A stretch of 35,044 bases of DNA from DAMCZI01 sp032095175 (GCA_032095175.1 DAMCZI010000047.1:1-35044); one strand, 5' to 3'. Numbered from the stretch's first letter, positions 16,070 to 23,997 are shown. The notes: a model not told the origin generated them from the sequence alone. A program made the numbers and translations.

Positions 16070-17980
16070 ATGAATTTGCTTACAGCAGAAAATATAGTTA
16101 AAAGCTATGGAGAAAGAATACTTTTAAATAAAATATCCTTTGGAATAGGAGAGGGAGAAAAGGTAGGAGTAATAGGTATAAACGGAACCGGCAAATCTAC
16201 CTTCCTAAAAATCTTAGCAGGTATGGAGCAGGCCGATGATGGAAAAATAACAACCATGAACGGCATAAAAATTGAATATCTGCCTCAATCTCCTGAGTTT
16301 GATGATAATGCCACTGTTTTAGAACAGGTTTTTAAAGGGAATTCCCCCATAATGGCATTAATTAAGGAATATGAAACTGCACTTCAAATGCTTAATAAGA
16401 ACACACAGGATACCGACCTTCAAAAAAGGGTTATGTCTCTTAGCTCCAGGATGGATACTTCAGGTGCCTGGAGTATTGAAAGTGAGGCAAAAAATATACT
16501 AACAAGGCTAAAAATATTTGATTTTGATGCAGTTGTAGGAACTCTATCAGGTGGTCAGAGAAAAAGAATTGCCCTTGCAAGTGCTCTAATCAATCCTGCT
16601 GATTTACTTATACTAGATGAGCCAACAAACCATATAGACAGCGATACCGTTGAATGGCTTGAGGAATATTTAAACAGGCGAAAGGGCGCACTTATTATGG
16701 TAACCCATGATCGATACTTTTTGGATAGGGTTGCAAATAAGATTATTGAAATTCATAACGGAAACCTTTACAGCTATTCTGGAAACTACAGCACTTTTCT
16801 TCAAAAGAAATCCGAAAGAGAAGAGATGCAGGAAGCCTCGGAAAGCAAGAGACAGAATTTAATAAGGCGTGAGCTTGCCTGGATAAAAAGAGGTGCTAAG
16901 GCTAGAAGCACAAAACAAAAGGCTAGAATTGAGCGTTTTGAAAATTTAGTAGCTGATAAGGCTGATGCAAAAAATGGCCAGGTTGAAATTTCTTCTGTCT
17001 CAAGTAGATTAGGTAAAAAGGTTGTTGATTTGAATGGTGTTTATAAATCCTTTGGGAATAAGAAGATTATTAATAACTTCAGCTATATACTTCTAAGGGA
17101 TGACAGGGTCGGAATCCTTGGTCCTAATGGAAGTGGAAAATCAACCTTGATGAATATACTATCAAATACCATATCTCCCGATTCCGGAGATATTGATATT
17201 GGTGAAACAGTAAACATAGGCTACTACTGTCAGGAAACAAAGGACATAGATGAAAACCTCAGGGTAATAGATTACATCAAGGAAGGTGCTGAGCTTGTTC
17301 AAACATCTGATGGCAATGTTATCAGTGCTTCTCAAATGCTTGAAAGATTTCTGTTCCCACCACATATGCAGTACTCCCCAATTTCAAAGCTATCTGGTGG
17401 AGAAAGAAGAAGGCTGTATTTACTCCGTATTTTAATGGGAGCACCAAATGTTCTTCTACTTGATGAGCCAACAAACGATTTAGATATCGAAACTCTTACA
17501 ATACTCGAGGATTATCTTGATGATTTTAACGGTGCTGTTATTACTGTTTCCCATGATAGATATTTTCTTGATAAGATAGTTGATAAAATTTTTGCCTTTG
17601 ATGGAAATGGCACCATTACTCAGCATACAGGAAATTATTCTGATTATCAGGAACGTCTAAAGCTCAACCAGACGATGGAAGTTAAGGAAAATCAAAAGAC
17701 AGAAAAGAAGAATGTAGTTGAGGACAATAAGAAAGAGAAGCCTTTAAAGTTCACCTTTAAAGAACAGCTGGAATTTAAAGAAATCGATGGTGTTATAGAA
17801 GGTGTTGAAGCAGAACTTAAAGTAGTTACAGACAAAATAAACAATGCAGGAAGCGACTTCTCACTTTTACAAGAACTTCTTCCATTACAGCAGCAGCTTG
17901 AGACCAGGCTTGATGAATTAATTGAAAGATGGACATACCTAAATGAACTAGCAGAAAAAATTGAAAAAAGTAAACAATAA
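16070..17980 (+). CDS. ABC-F ATPase, Uup/YfmR type
   Basis: A 636-aa soluble protein with two ABC domains and no membrane segments. Walker A motifs are GINGTGKST (about 37-45) and GPNGSGKST (about 350-358); signatures are LSGGQRKR and LSGGERRR; both Walker B motifs end in LDEPTN. The C-terminal region from about 560 is charged and coiled-coil forming, as in Uup and YfmR. These ABC-F proteins bind the ribosome E-site and ease stalled or difficult translation. It is housekeeping in character, unlike the leader-controlled ABC-F at 24016. Confidence 0.9.
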   Translation: MNLLTAENIVKSYGERILLNKISFGIGEGEKVGVIGINGTGKSTFLKILAGMEQADDGKITTMNGIKIEYLPQSPEFDDNATVLEQVFKGNSPIMALIKEYETALQMLNKNTQDTDLQKRVMSLSSRMDTSGAWSIESEAKNILTRLKIFDFDAVVGTLSGGQRKRIALASALINPADLLILDEPTNHIDSDTVEWLEEYLNRRKGALIMVTHDRYFLDRVANKIIEIHNGNLYSYSGNYSTFLQKKSEREEMQEASESKRQNLIRRELAWIKRGAKARSTKQKARIERFENLVADKADAKNGQVEISSVSSRLGKKVVDLNGVYKSFGNKKIINNFSYILLRDDRVGILGPNGSGKSTLMNILSNTISPDSGDIDIGETVNIGYYCQETKDIDENLRVIDYIKEGAELVQTSDGNVISASQMLERFLFPPHMQYSPISKLSGGERRRLYLLRILMGAPNVLLLDEPTNDLDIETLTILEDYLDDFNGAVITVSHDRYFLDKIVDKIFAFDGNGTITQHTGNYSDYQERLKLNQTMEVKENQKTEKKNVVEDNKKEKPLKFTFKEQLEFKEIDGVIEGVEAELKVVTDKINNAGSDFSLLQELLPLQQQLETRLDELIERWTYLNELAEKIEKSKQ

Positions 17981-17991
17981 CCTATAGATAG

Positions 17992-18041
17992 CAGGTCCTT
18001 GAACTGTGAGGTGTTTAAACGACTCACAGTTCAAGGACCTG
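17992..18041. terminator. Long perfect hairpin after Uup-like gene
   Basis: A 19-bp perfect stem (17992-18010 / 18023-18041) with a 12-base loop containing GTTTAAAC. It starts 11 bases after the stop codon. The U-tract is weak (TCATCTTTCC), so it may be a palindromic repeat used as an RNA stabiliser rather than a strict terminator. Confidence 0.6.
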
Positions 18042-18161
18042 TCATCTTTCCATGATATTCAAGTATTTTTTAAATTAAATAACAGATAATAAGATTGCTA
18101 CATATAATACAAAAATTCTTAATGTGTTTATGTAACAAAAAAAATTTATGGAGGTATTTTT

Positions 18162-18353
18162 ATGCAGCAAAAAAATGCAAAACAACACGTTCAAGATGTA
18201 TCAACTCATCTTCAAAACGCTAAGAACTGCCTAGATCAAGCTTTAACCTCAGTTGAAAAGCCAGAGAACAAACAAAAGATACAAAGCACACTTGACTCTG
18301 TAAATAGCGCAATACAAGCAACAACCACTACGCTTACAAATTACAAAGAATAA
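18162..18353 (+). CDS. Small helical protein, unknown function
   Basis: A 63-aa, hydrophilic, cysteine-poor (one Cys) protein rich in Gln, Asn, Thr and Lys, predicted as two long amphipathic helices (about 5-35 and 38-60). Strong RBS TGGAGG eight bases before the ATG, and a terminator just after the stop, so it is very likely expressed. There is no signal peptide or recognised domain. It resembles short clostridial proteins of unknown role. The strong A/T-rich upstream region offers no unambiguous promoter. Confidence 0.75.
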   Translation: MQQKNAKQHVQDVSTHLQNAKNCLDQALTSVEKPENKQKIQSTLDSVNSAIQATTTTLTNYKE

Positions 18354-18358
18354 CAAAA

Positions 18359-18386
18359 AGCCTATAGGAATTAATTCCTATAGGCT
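18359..18386. terminator. Bidirectional terminator, small protein / zinc-ribbon 2
   Basis: A perfect 28-base palindrome (14-bp stem AGCCTATAGGAATT) with AAAAA before and TTTTT after, between convergent genes. Confidence 0.85.
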
Positions 18387-18401
18387 GATTTTTCAGATTT
18401 A

Positions 18402-18566
18402 TTACCTTCTGAATCCTCTATTGTTCTGCTGCTTTCTAGCTCTTCTGCAATCTGGGCATCTCTGTGGTTCGTTTTCGAAACCCTTTTCCTTGTAGAAAGC
18501 CTGTTCGCCTTCAGTGAAGACAAATTCCTTTTGACAATCTTTACATACTAAAGTCTTATCTGCCAT
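18402..18566 (-). CDS. Small zinc-ribbon protein, paralogue 2
   Basis: A 54-aa paralogue of the protein at 6518-6685, differing mainly at residues 7-12 and at the C-terminus (NNRGFRR). Both cysteine pairs, CKDC and CPDC, are kept. About 75 bp covering residues 20-45 are nearly identical in DNA to paralogue 1, while the flanks have diverged, which suggests gene conversion or strong constraint. Leader and promoter have the same architecture as paralogue 1. It is divergent from the AlaX-type gene. Confidence 0.88.
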   Translation of the reverse strand: MADKTLVCKDCQKEFVFTEGEQAFYKEKGFENEPQRCPDCRRARKQQNNRGFRR

Positions 18567-18686
18567 CTCAACATTCCTCCTTCTTTATTAATTTAAGATT
18601 TAAAACTGATTCAAACTAATTTCCAAAAGAAGAAATGTTGTTAACCAAATTAAACCTTTTCTTAGTAAATACTAGAATTACTAAGC
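18567..18686 (-). promoter_or_regulatory. Structured 5' leader hiding the RBS, zinc-ribbon gene 2
   Basis: 5' hairpin with arms CTTAGTAA / TTACTAAG (18661-18685): a different sequence from gene 1 in the same place. An internal segment (18627-18640) reads CAACAUUUCUUCUU in RNA and pairs over 14 contiguous positions with AAGGAGGAAUGUUG around the RBS (18569-18582), including two G-U pairs. In gene 1 those two positions are C-G, so pairing is kept although sequence changed. Confidence 0.6.
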
Positions 18687-18692
18687 TCCTTA

Positions 18693-18721
18693 AGTATATC
18701 ATTATTATTTATAATATACAA
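18693..18721 (-). promoter_or_regulatory. Promoter of zinc-ribbon gene 2
   Basis: Minus strand TTGTAT (18721-18716), 17-base spacer, TATACT (18698-18693); the leader hairpin begins about eight bases downstream of the -10, as in gene 1. Confidence 0.6.
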
Positions 18722-18787
18722 TAGCAATATTATATTTTTTTTTGTAAAATAGATATAACATAGCCATTGTAAAGGGGTTGTTAATAG

Positions 18788-19996
18788 TTGGAAAAGTTAT
18801 ATTACGAAAACCCATATCAAAGGGATTTCACTGCCGAAATAATAAATGTCATTGAGAAGGAGGGCAAATACCATGTTGAGCTTGATAAAACCTGCTTCTA
18901 TCCAGAGGGAGGCGGTCAACCAAGTGATACTGGTTTTATTGAATCATCACCTGTAGCATATGTATATGAAGAGGATGATTGTATATTTCATATAGTTGAT
19001 ATAAAGCCTTCTAAAATACATAGGGTTAAATGCAGCATAGACTGGAAAAAAAGATTTGATCACATGCAGCAGCACTTAGGACAGCATATACTATCTGCCT
19101 GCTTTGCTGAACTATTTAATGCAAATACTGTTGGATTCCATCTTGGAGTCGATTACTCAAGCATAGATATTGATAAAGTACTTGGAAATGATGAAATTAA
19201 AAAAGCTGAGGAAATGGCTAATGGAATAGTTTTAGATAACATCAATGTAGAGATCCTCTACCCAACCAACAGCGAACTAAAAAAGCTAAAGCTAAGAAAG
19301 TCACCTCCAAAAACAGCAGAACAAATAAGAATAGTTAGAATTGGAGATATCGATATAAATGCCTGCTGTGGAACTCACCCTCAATCAACAATTGAGGTGC
19401 AGTTAGTTAAAGTATCTAAGTGTGAAAAATATAAAAACGGATTAAGAATTGAGTTTTTATGCGGTTCAAGGGCCGTTAATGATTATTCTTCAAAGCATGC
19501 TGCCATAGATAAAATGGCAGGCCTCTTATCCTGCAGCAACAATAGTGTATTAGATGAAGTGGAAAGGCTTACAGGTGAGCTCAATAAAGCCCTTTCCGAG
19601 AAAAGAGCCTTAAAGGCAGAGATTGCTGAATATGAAGTACAAAATATGCTAAACTCCTGTGACACCATAGAGGATATTAGAGTATTGAAGGCCATATATG
19701 ATGATACCGATTTAAAGCATATTAGCCTTTTAGCATCTAAGTTAACCTCCTACTCCAATGTTGTAGTCCTATTTGGAGTTAGATCCCAGGATAAGGTTCA
19801 GCTTATATTCATGCGTTCTAAGGATTTAAAAATACTAAGTATGAACAGCCTTTTAAAGGATGCTATAACCTTAATTGATGGAAAAGGCGGTGGAAGCGAC
19901 TTTCAGGCTCAGGGTGGAGGAAAAAATAATAACAACATCGAATCCACGATGGAATATGCCTACAGAAGGGTTAAGGATTCAATTATAAATAAATAA
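18788..19996 (+). CDS. Alanyl-tRNA editing protein, AlaX long form with DHHA1
   Basis: A 402-aa protein that removes wrongly attached amino acids (serine or glycine) from tRNA-Ala in trans. The editing domain has FYPEGGGQPSDTG (about 37-49), the zinc motif HLGQH (about 96-100) and CCGTHP (about 192-197). The C-terminal DHHA1 domain carries the glycine-rich GKGGGSDFQAQGGGK (about 366-380). Start codon is TTG with AAGGGG ten bases upstream. Free-standing AlaX-L size is normal. Not linked to alaS here. Confidence 0.9.
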   Translation: MEKLYYENPYQRDFTAEIINVIEKEGKYHVELDKTCFYPEGGGQPSDTGFIESSPVAYVYEEDDCIFHIVDIKPSKIHRVKCSIDWKKRFDHMQQHLGQHILSACFAELFNANTVGFHLGVDYSSIDIDKVLGNDEIKKAEEMANGIVLDNINVEILYPTNSELKKLKLRKSPPKTAEQIRIVRIGDIDINACCGTHPQSTIEVQLVKVSKCEKYKNGLRIEFLCGSRAVNDYSSKHAAIDKMAGLLSCSNNSVLDEVERLTGELNKALSEKRALKAEIAEYEVQNMLNSCDTIEDIRVLKAIYDDTDLKHISLLASKLTSYSNVVVLFGVRSQDKVQLIFMRSKDLKILSMNSLLKDAITLIDGKGGGSDFQAQGGGKNNNNIESTMEYAYRRVKDSIINK

Positions 19997-20006
19997 AAAT
20001 AGGATG

Positions 20007-20028
20007 TGGGAGCAGTTAAAGGCTCCCA
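20007..20028 (+). terminator. Terminator of AlaX-type gene
   Basis: Stem TGGGAGC / GCTCCCA with loop AGTTAAAAG-like and TTTTCTATTTCTTTC after it, ten bases beyond the stop codon. Confidence 0.75.
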
Positions 20029-20132
20029 TTTTCTATTTCTTTCTTCACAAAATCTACATATTTAGCACATCGAAAAACCATATTGGAGCTTTAAACTAAA
20101 AATATAGAAAATCTGTGGAGGAGGAAATTACA

Positions 20133-20975
20133 ATGAATAAAAAGTCTAAAAAGTTCTTTAATGTACGTCATATTATTCAATTGGTTTTTTTCATAGCAAT
20201 ATTATTAATATCTATCAATCATACATTAGCAGAGCAGGGTAAAGGCTTCTCCTTTATTCCCTCAGCATCAATTCATGCTCTCTGTCCCTTTGGAGGAGTT
20301 ACAACAATTTATCAGTATGTAACCCAGGGGATCTTTGTTAATAAGCTTCATGAATCATCCTTTGTTTTGATGATAATAGGTTTCGTAATAGCAGTAGGCT
20401 TTGGCCCTGTATTCTGTGGATGGCTGTGTCCATTTGGTTCAGTACAAGAATGGCTTGGAAAGATAGGGAAGAAATTGTTTGGTAAAAAATATAACAGATT
20501 TATACCCTACAAGTATGATAAATATCTTAGATTCTTAAGGTACGGTGTCCTAGCTTTGGTTCTTTATATGACTGCAGCAACTGGAAAGCTTGTTTTTTCT
20601 GATGTTGACCCATATTCAGCGCTATTCCATCTATGGACAGGAGAAATAGCTATAGGAGGCCTGATTGTTCTGATTCTTACGCTTATAGGTTCCTTGTTTG
20701 TTGAAAGGCCATGGTGCAAATACTTATGTCCATATGGAGCTGTTCTTGGAGTAACAAACCTTTTTAGGATATTTAAAATTAGAAGGAAATCCTCAACCTG
20801 TGTATCCTGCAGGTCATGTGACAAAGCTTGTCCAATGAACATTGAGGTTTCAAAATCAGGAGTTGTTAGAAACCATCAATGTATAAGCTGCATGAAATGT
20901 ACTTCAGAGGAAAGCTGCCCTGCAGCAAATACTATTGAATTATCAGTTGGAGGAGGGAAAGAAATTGAAGGTTAA
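20133..20975 (+). CDS. NapH-like membrane polyferredoxin
   Basis: A 280-aa protein with about four membrane segments and a C-terminal bacterial ferredoxin pair. Membrane-embedded cysteine motifs ALCPFGGV, CGWLCPFGSVQ and CKYLCPYGAV are the NapH/CcoG-family hallmark. Soluble clusters are CVSCRSCDKACP and CISCMKCTSEESCP near residues 222-265. The ATG at 20133 is chosen for its GGAGGAGGAAA; a GTG six codons earlier is in frame but overlaps that RBS. It probably passes electrons between quinone or an Fe-S donor and an unknown acceptor. Overlaps the next gene. Confidence 0.88.
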   Translation: MNKKSKKFFNVRHIIQLVFFIAILLISINHTLAEQGKGFSFIPSASIHALCPFGGVTTIYQYVTQGIFVNKLHESSFVLMIIGFVIAVGFGPVFCGWLCPFGSVQEWLGKIGKKLFGKKYNRFIPYKYDKYLRFLRYGVLALVLYMTAATGKLVFSDVDPYSALFHLWTGEIAIGGLIVLILTLIGSLFVERPWCKYLCPYGAVLGVTNLFRIFKIRRKSSTCVSCRSCDKACPMNIEVSKSGVVRNHQCISCMKCTSEESCPAANTIELSVGGGKEIEG

Positions 20976-21687
20976 TAGAAATATCATGGGATTAATACTC
21001 CTTATAATGTTTTTCGGTGGAATTGGCATCTCAAAGCTTACAGGCACCTGGAGCACCGAATCCTCCAAGGTTCCATCAGTATATAAAGAGGGAGATTTTA
21101 AAGGGCAGTACGATCCTTCAGATATAAGGGGTTCTTACAGCTTTAGCGATGTAAGTAAGTCCTTTAGCATACCACTGGATGTGCTGGCAAATGCATTCGG
21201 AGTTGATGAAAAAGAGTCCACGACCTTTAAAAACAAGGATTTAGAAGCAAAATATTCTGGTCTTGAAAAGGAGATAGGGACAAGCTCAGTTAAACTCTTT
21301 GTGGCACTATATAAGGGCCTCCCCTATGATATTGAGGGCGAAGATACCTATCTGCCTCAAACTGCAGTTAAAATATTGAAGGAAACAAACAAGCTTACTA
21401 ATGAACAACTAGAATATATTAGCAATCATACTGTAGAAATCTCTAACAATACAACCAACACCACTACAATTAGCCACGATGAAAGCAGCCCCTATTTCGT
21501 AAATGGAAATACCACCTTCAAGGAACTTCTTGACTGGGGACTTTCAAAGGAAGACATTGAGAAAATCATTGGAGGAGAAATTCCCGGAACAGGTATGACA
21601 ACAAGAGATTATTGTGTTGATAAAGGAATACAATTTTCATCAATAAAGACAGCTCTTCAAGAGAAACTTGATTCTATAAAAAAGTAG
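20965..21687 (+). CDS. Membrane-anchored helical protein, partner of polyferredoxin
   Basis: About 240 aa from a TTG start that has GGAGGAGGG seven bases upstream; it overlaps the upstream gene by 11 bases, so the two are co-translated. One membrane anchor (about residues 7-24), then extracytoplasmic helical segments: a first (SFSDVSKSFSIPLDVLANAFGV) and a second (TFKELLDWGLSKEDIEKIIGGE), which look like diverged copies of the same helix-turn-helix-like fold. Asn/Thr-rich linker between them. No cysteines, so no cluster of its own. Function unknown; a scaffold or docking partner for the polyferredoxin is inferred. Confidence 0.75.
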   Translation: MKVNRNIMGLILLIMFFGGIGISKLTGTWSTESSKVPSVYKEGDFKGQYDPSDIRGSYSFSDVSKSFSIPLDVLANAFGVDEKESTTFKNKDLEAKYSGLEKEIGTSSVKLFVALYKGLPYDIEGEDTYLPQTAVKILKETNKLTNEQLEYISNHTVEISNNTTNTTTISHDESSPYFVNGNTTFKELLDWGLSKEDIEKIIGGEIPGTGMTTRDYCVDKGIQFSSIKTALQEKLDSIKK

Positions 21688-21729
21688 ACTTTTAGACCTC
21701 GATTCAAAGATATATATAAATAATAAAAT

Positions 21730-21998
21730 TCTTTATATTCCCCTTTTCAATCAATCCTGTAAAGCTTGGTTGATTAGCCTAAGTTCTTTGAGAACTACGT
21801 TATGCAAAAATATATAGTTACCTACAGATACTCCACAAGTCTGTAGCTCTAAGAGTAGTGATTAAACATCTCTAAGGGTAAGGAGAAGTGTTGCTACTAT
21901 TTAAACTTTGCATAACTTTGGCTATGTGGACTTACCTACCCTTTGAGGTAGTGTTTTACGGTTTTAACCGTTATTAATTTTTAAGGAGGTGTACCTAT
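21730..21998 (+). ncRNA. HEARO / IscB omega-RNA region
   Basis: The 310-base non-coding stretch before iscB is packed with stems. AATCAATC/GGTTGATT lies at 21749-21775, AGTTCT/AGAACT at 21782-21795, and a long-range stem GTTATGCAAA/TTTGCATAAC (21799-21808 with 21908-21917) encloses CTACAGA/TCTGTAG (21822-21846) and a larger arm. CTACC/GGTAG and ACGGTT/AACCGT follow near the RBS. HEARO RNAs (HNH endonuclease-associated RNA and ORF) sit just here and serve as guide RNA for IscB, with the guide at the 5' end. The 5' boundary and guide (perhaps around 21730-21748) are estimates. Confidence 0.8.
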
Positions 21999-23311
21999 AT
22001 GGTATATGTTTTAAATCAAAATGGAAAACCACTTATACCTACCAATAGGTATGCTAAAGTAAGAATTTTACTTAAACAAAATAAGGCTAAAGTGGTTAAT
22101 TCTAAACCTTTTACTATTCAGTTACTTTATAATGCAACTGAATATATTCAACAAGTCACATTAGGTATTGATAGTGGCTACTTAATATAGGTTATTCTGC
22201 TATTACCAAGCAGAAGGAGCTTATCTCTGGTGAAGTTAAACTTCTTCAGGGTATGTCCGAACGCCTTAAAGAAAAAGCTATGTTTAGAAAACAAAGAAGA
22301 AGTAGACTTCGTTATAGAAAGAGTCGTTTTGATAATAGAAGGCATTCAGAAGAATGGTTAGCTCCTTCTATTCAGCATAAATTAGATAGCCACCTTGGAT
22401 TTATAGATAAATTAAAGAAGATACTTCCTATATCAAACTTAATTATTGAAGTAGCCAATTTTGATACCCAATTACTTAAAAATCCTTCTATATCAGGTGT
22501 TGATTATCAAAATGGCGAACAGAAGGATTTCTTTAATTTAAGGGAGTACATACTTCACAGGGACGATCATAAGTGCCAAAACCCTAATTGTAAAAGCAAA
22601 GACAAGAACCCCATTTTGCAGGTTCATCATATAGGCTTTTGGAAACAAGATAGGTCAGACCGCCCTAGAAACTTAATAACTTTATGTGATAAGTGTCACA
22701 TCCCTAAAAATCATAAAGAAAATGGTTTTCTATATGGTTGGAATCCTAAAATTAAAAGTTTTAAAGATGCTACTTTTATGTCTGTGGTAAGATGGCGACT
22801 TAAGAATATTTTAGGCTGTGATCATACTTATGGTTATGACACAAAATCAAAGAGAATAGCTCTAAAATTAGATAAGACACACTATAATGATGCTTTCTGC
22901 ATAGCCGGAGGTAGCAGTCAAAGTAGAGTAGAGCCTCTAACTTATAAGCAGATAAGATGCAACAATCGTTCACTTGAGAAGTTCTATGACGTACAAATAA
23001 TAGATATAAGAACTAAAGAAAAAGTAAGTGGAGCAGAACTTTTCAACGGAAGAAGGACACGTAACAAAAACTTAAATTCAGAGAATTTAAGAAAGTATAG
23101 AGGTGAAAAAATATCCAAAGGTCAAAGAAGAATAAGAACCCAAAGATATTTTTATCAACCAGGGGACCTAGTTAAATATGGCGGTAAGATATATACTGTT
23201 AAGGGAACACAAAATAATGGTAAATATATAGCTTTAAGAGAAATTAAAAAAGTCCCTAAAACGGAATTACTTACACACTATAAGTTTAGGAAAGGCTTGG
23301 TTTGTGTCTAA
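21999..23311 (+). pseudogene. iscB: IscB RNA-guided nuclease, single-base frameshift
   Basis: N-terminal PLMP-like domain (VYVLNQNGKPLIP...) and RuvC-I (TLGIDSGY) are read from 21999 to a stop at 22188. The next frame continues at NIGYSAITKQKELISGEV. One A missing in TTAAATA (now TTAATA, 22182-22187) explains the break; restored length is about 437 aa, normal for IscB. The remainder is complete: arginine-rich bridge helix (RKQRRSRLRYRKSRF), RuvC-II (NLIIEVANFDTQ), HNH with zinc cysteines (CQNPNCK, QVHHIG, LCDKCH) and RuvC-III (KTHYNDAFCIAGG). All expected catalytic residues are present. A real mutation, a sequencing error, or rare recoding are all possible. Confidence 0.9.
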
Positions 23312-23458
23312 AAATCACCTTTCTTTCGTTAATATAGTAGCTTGAACACTTCTATTTTAACGGAAAGGTGATTTTGGGGTATAACTTTTTGGTCCCCACC
23401 AGCGTAGGTGGTTTATTGTTCCGCCTGTTTCCCGGGTCCAACAGGCTAAAGCCCATAA
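23312..23458 (+). mobile_element. Right end of the IscB element
   Basis: Begins within iscB's stop region with a hairpin AAATCACC...GGTGATTT (23313-23375), then stems CCACC/GGTGG and GCCTG/CAGGC, ending GGCTAAAGCCCATAA. It is shared with the orphan copy at 6331-6470, which fixes the right boundary at about 23458. There is no tnpA, so mobility would depend on a transposase elsewhere (IS200/IS605-like inference). Confidence 0.7.
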
Positions 23459-23460
23459 TT

Positions 23461-23625
23461 AAATATACTCAAGAAGTAGGAAGTGACCCAATTGGCATAG
23501 GTGATATAGTAAGAGCTAAACACAACAACTATTGGAATAGCATATCATGGAGTGATGCCTATAAAAAAGCTTTAATAAATGTTGATGTAAATTTGGATAT
23601 TAAAACATATGGAACCATTGATTAA
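23461..23625 (+). pseudogene. C-terminal remnant of Ger(x)C spore germination protein
   Basis: About 54 codons in one frame, from the right end of the IscB element to a normal stop. The reading KYTQEVGSDPIGIGDIV followed by RAKHNNYWNSISWSDAYKKA and VDVNLDIKTYGTI matches the conserved C-terminus of GerAC/GerKC-type lipoproteins (D-x-x-G-x-G, K-H-x-x-x-W, V-x-V-x-x-x-I-x-x-x-G). No start or N-terminal part exists upstream, and the sequence left of the IscB element does not supply it. It is thus a broken gene, probably cut when the element inserted or by a linked deletion. Confidence 0.65.
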
Positions 23626-23635
23626 AGCTATATAC

Positions 23636-23664
23636 TTTACAATTAAAACATTTACGTATATAAT
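23636..23664 (+). promoter_or_regulatory. Promoter of ABC-F leader transcript
   Basis: TTTACA (23636-23641), 17-base spacer, perfect TATAAT (23659-23664). Transcript start near 23671, about 345 bases before the ABC-F gene. Confidence 0.7.
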
Positions 23665-23700
23665 ATAAGTGTAAAATTATTCTATTTTTAAAGGAGATGT

Positions 23701-23829
23701 GAGTCTATCATGAGTAATTACGTAATTTTAAGAAATGAACTAGCTTAGCCCTAGGGGAAGTCTGCCCTTTTTTAGCTATTTCATTTTAATAAAAATTACG
23801 TAATTAAGGATTGAAGACTCTTTTTTTGT
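23701..23829 (+). promoter_or_regulatory. Ribosome-controlled attenuator 1
   Basis: The 12-codon leader ORF (23710-23748) is the 5' half of a long terminator: GAGTCT (23701) pairs with AGACTC (23815-23820), TAATTACGTAATTTT (23716-23730) with AAAATTACGTAATTA (23792-23806), AGCT (23742) with AGCT (23774), then T7 at 23821-23827. A smaller hairpin AGGGG...CCCT plus T6 (23753-23773) sits in its loop. A ribosome stalled on the leader ORF would prevent the large stem. Confidence 0.75.
23710..23748 (+). CDS. Leader peptide of ABC-F gene
   Basis: Twelve codons, MSNYVILRNELA, then TAG. It has its own strong RBS (AAAGGAGATG) ten bases upstream. Its coding sequence is one strand of attenuator 1, which is the arrangement of antibiotic-sensing leaders before ABC-F resistance genes (vmlR, lmo0919, msr types). 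Coding is inferred from RBS and structure. Confidence 0.65.
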   Translation: MSNYVILRNELA

Positions 23830-23960
23830 TGTCATGATTTCTGTAGCCCAATTGTATTAGATGCAGCTCTCTGCTGCTTATAATAGAAATTATGATGCTT
23901 ACCATCTCTTTTTATATTCTGCAGAAAACAATGTTAGTTTTGGTAAACACAGCAAAATCA

Positions 23961-23997
23961 AAGGAAAGAGGACTTTATTATCCTCTTTCCTTTTTTA
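23961..23997 (+). terminator. Attenuator 2 directly before ABC-F RBS
   Basis: A strong intrinsic terminator, 12-bp stem AAGGAAAGAGGA / TCCTCTTTCCTT (23961-23972, 23981-23992) with T-run, only 4-8 bases before the RBS TGGAGG of the ABC-F gene. The gene can be expressed only on readthrough or antitermination. Upstream stems CATGATTTCT/AGAAATTATG (23833 to 23893) and GCAGC/GCTGC could be part of the switch. Confidence 0.75.

Noticed and set aside
22176..22253. Programmed frameshifting in iscB
   Set aside because: No slippery heptamer or downstream stimulatory structure is evident; a plain one-base deletion in an A-run explains the break more simply.
23368..23460. N-terminal extension of the germination-protein frame into the element right end
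   Set aside because: The open frame continues by chance through the structured right end, which is shared with the orphan copy and is not coding there.
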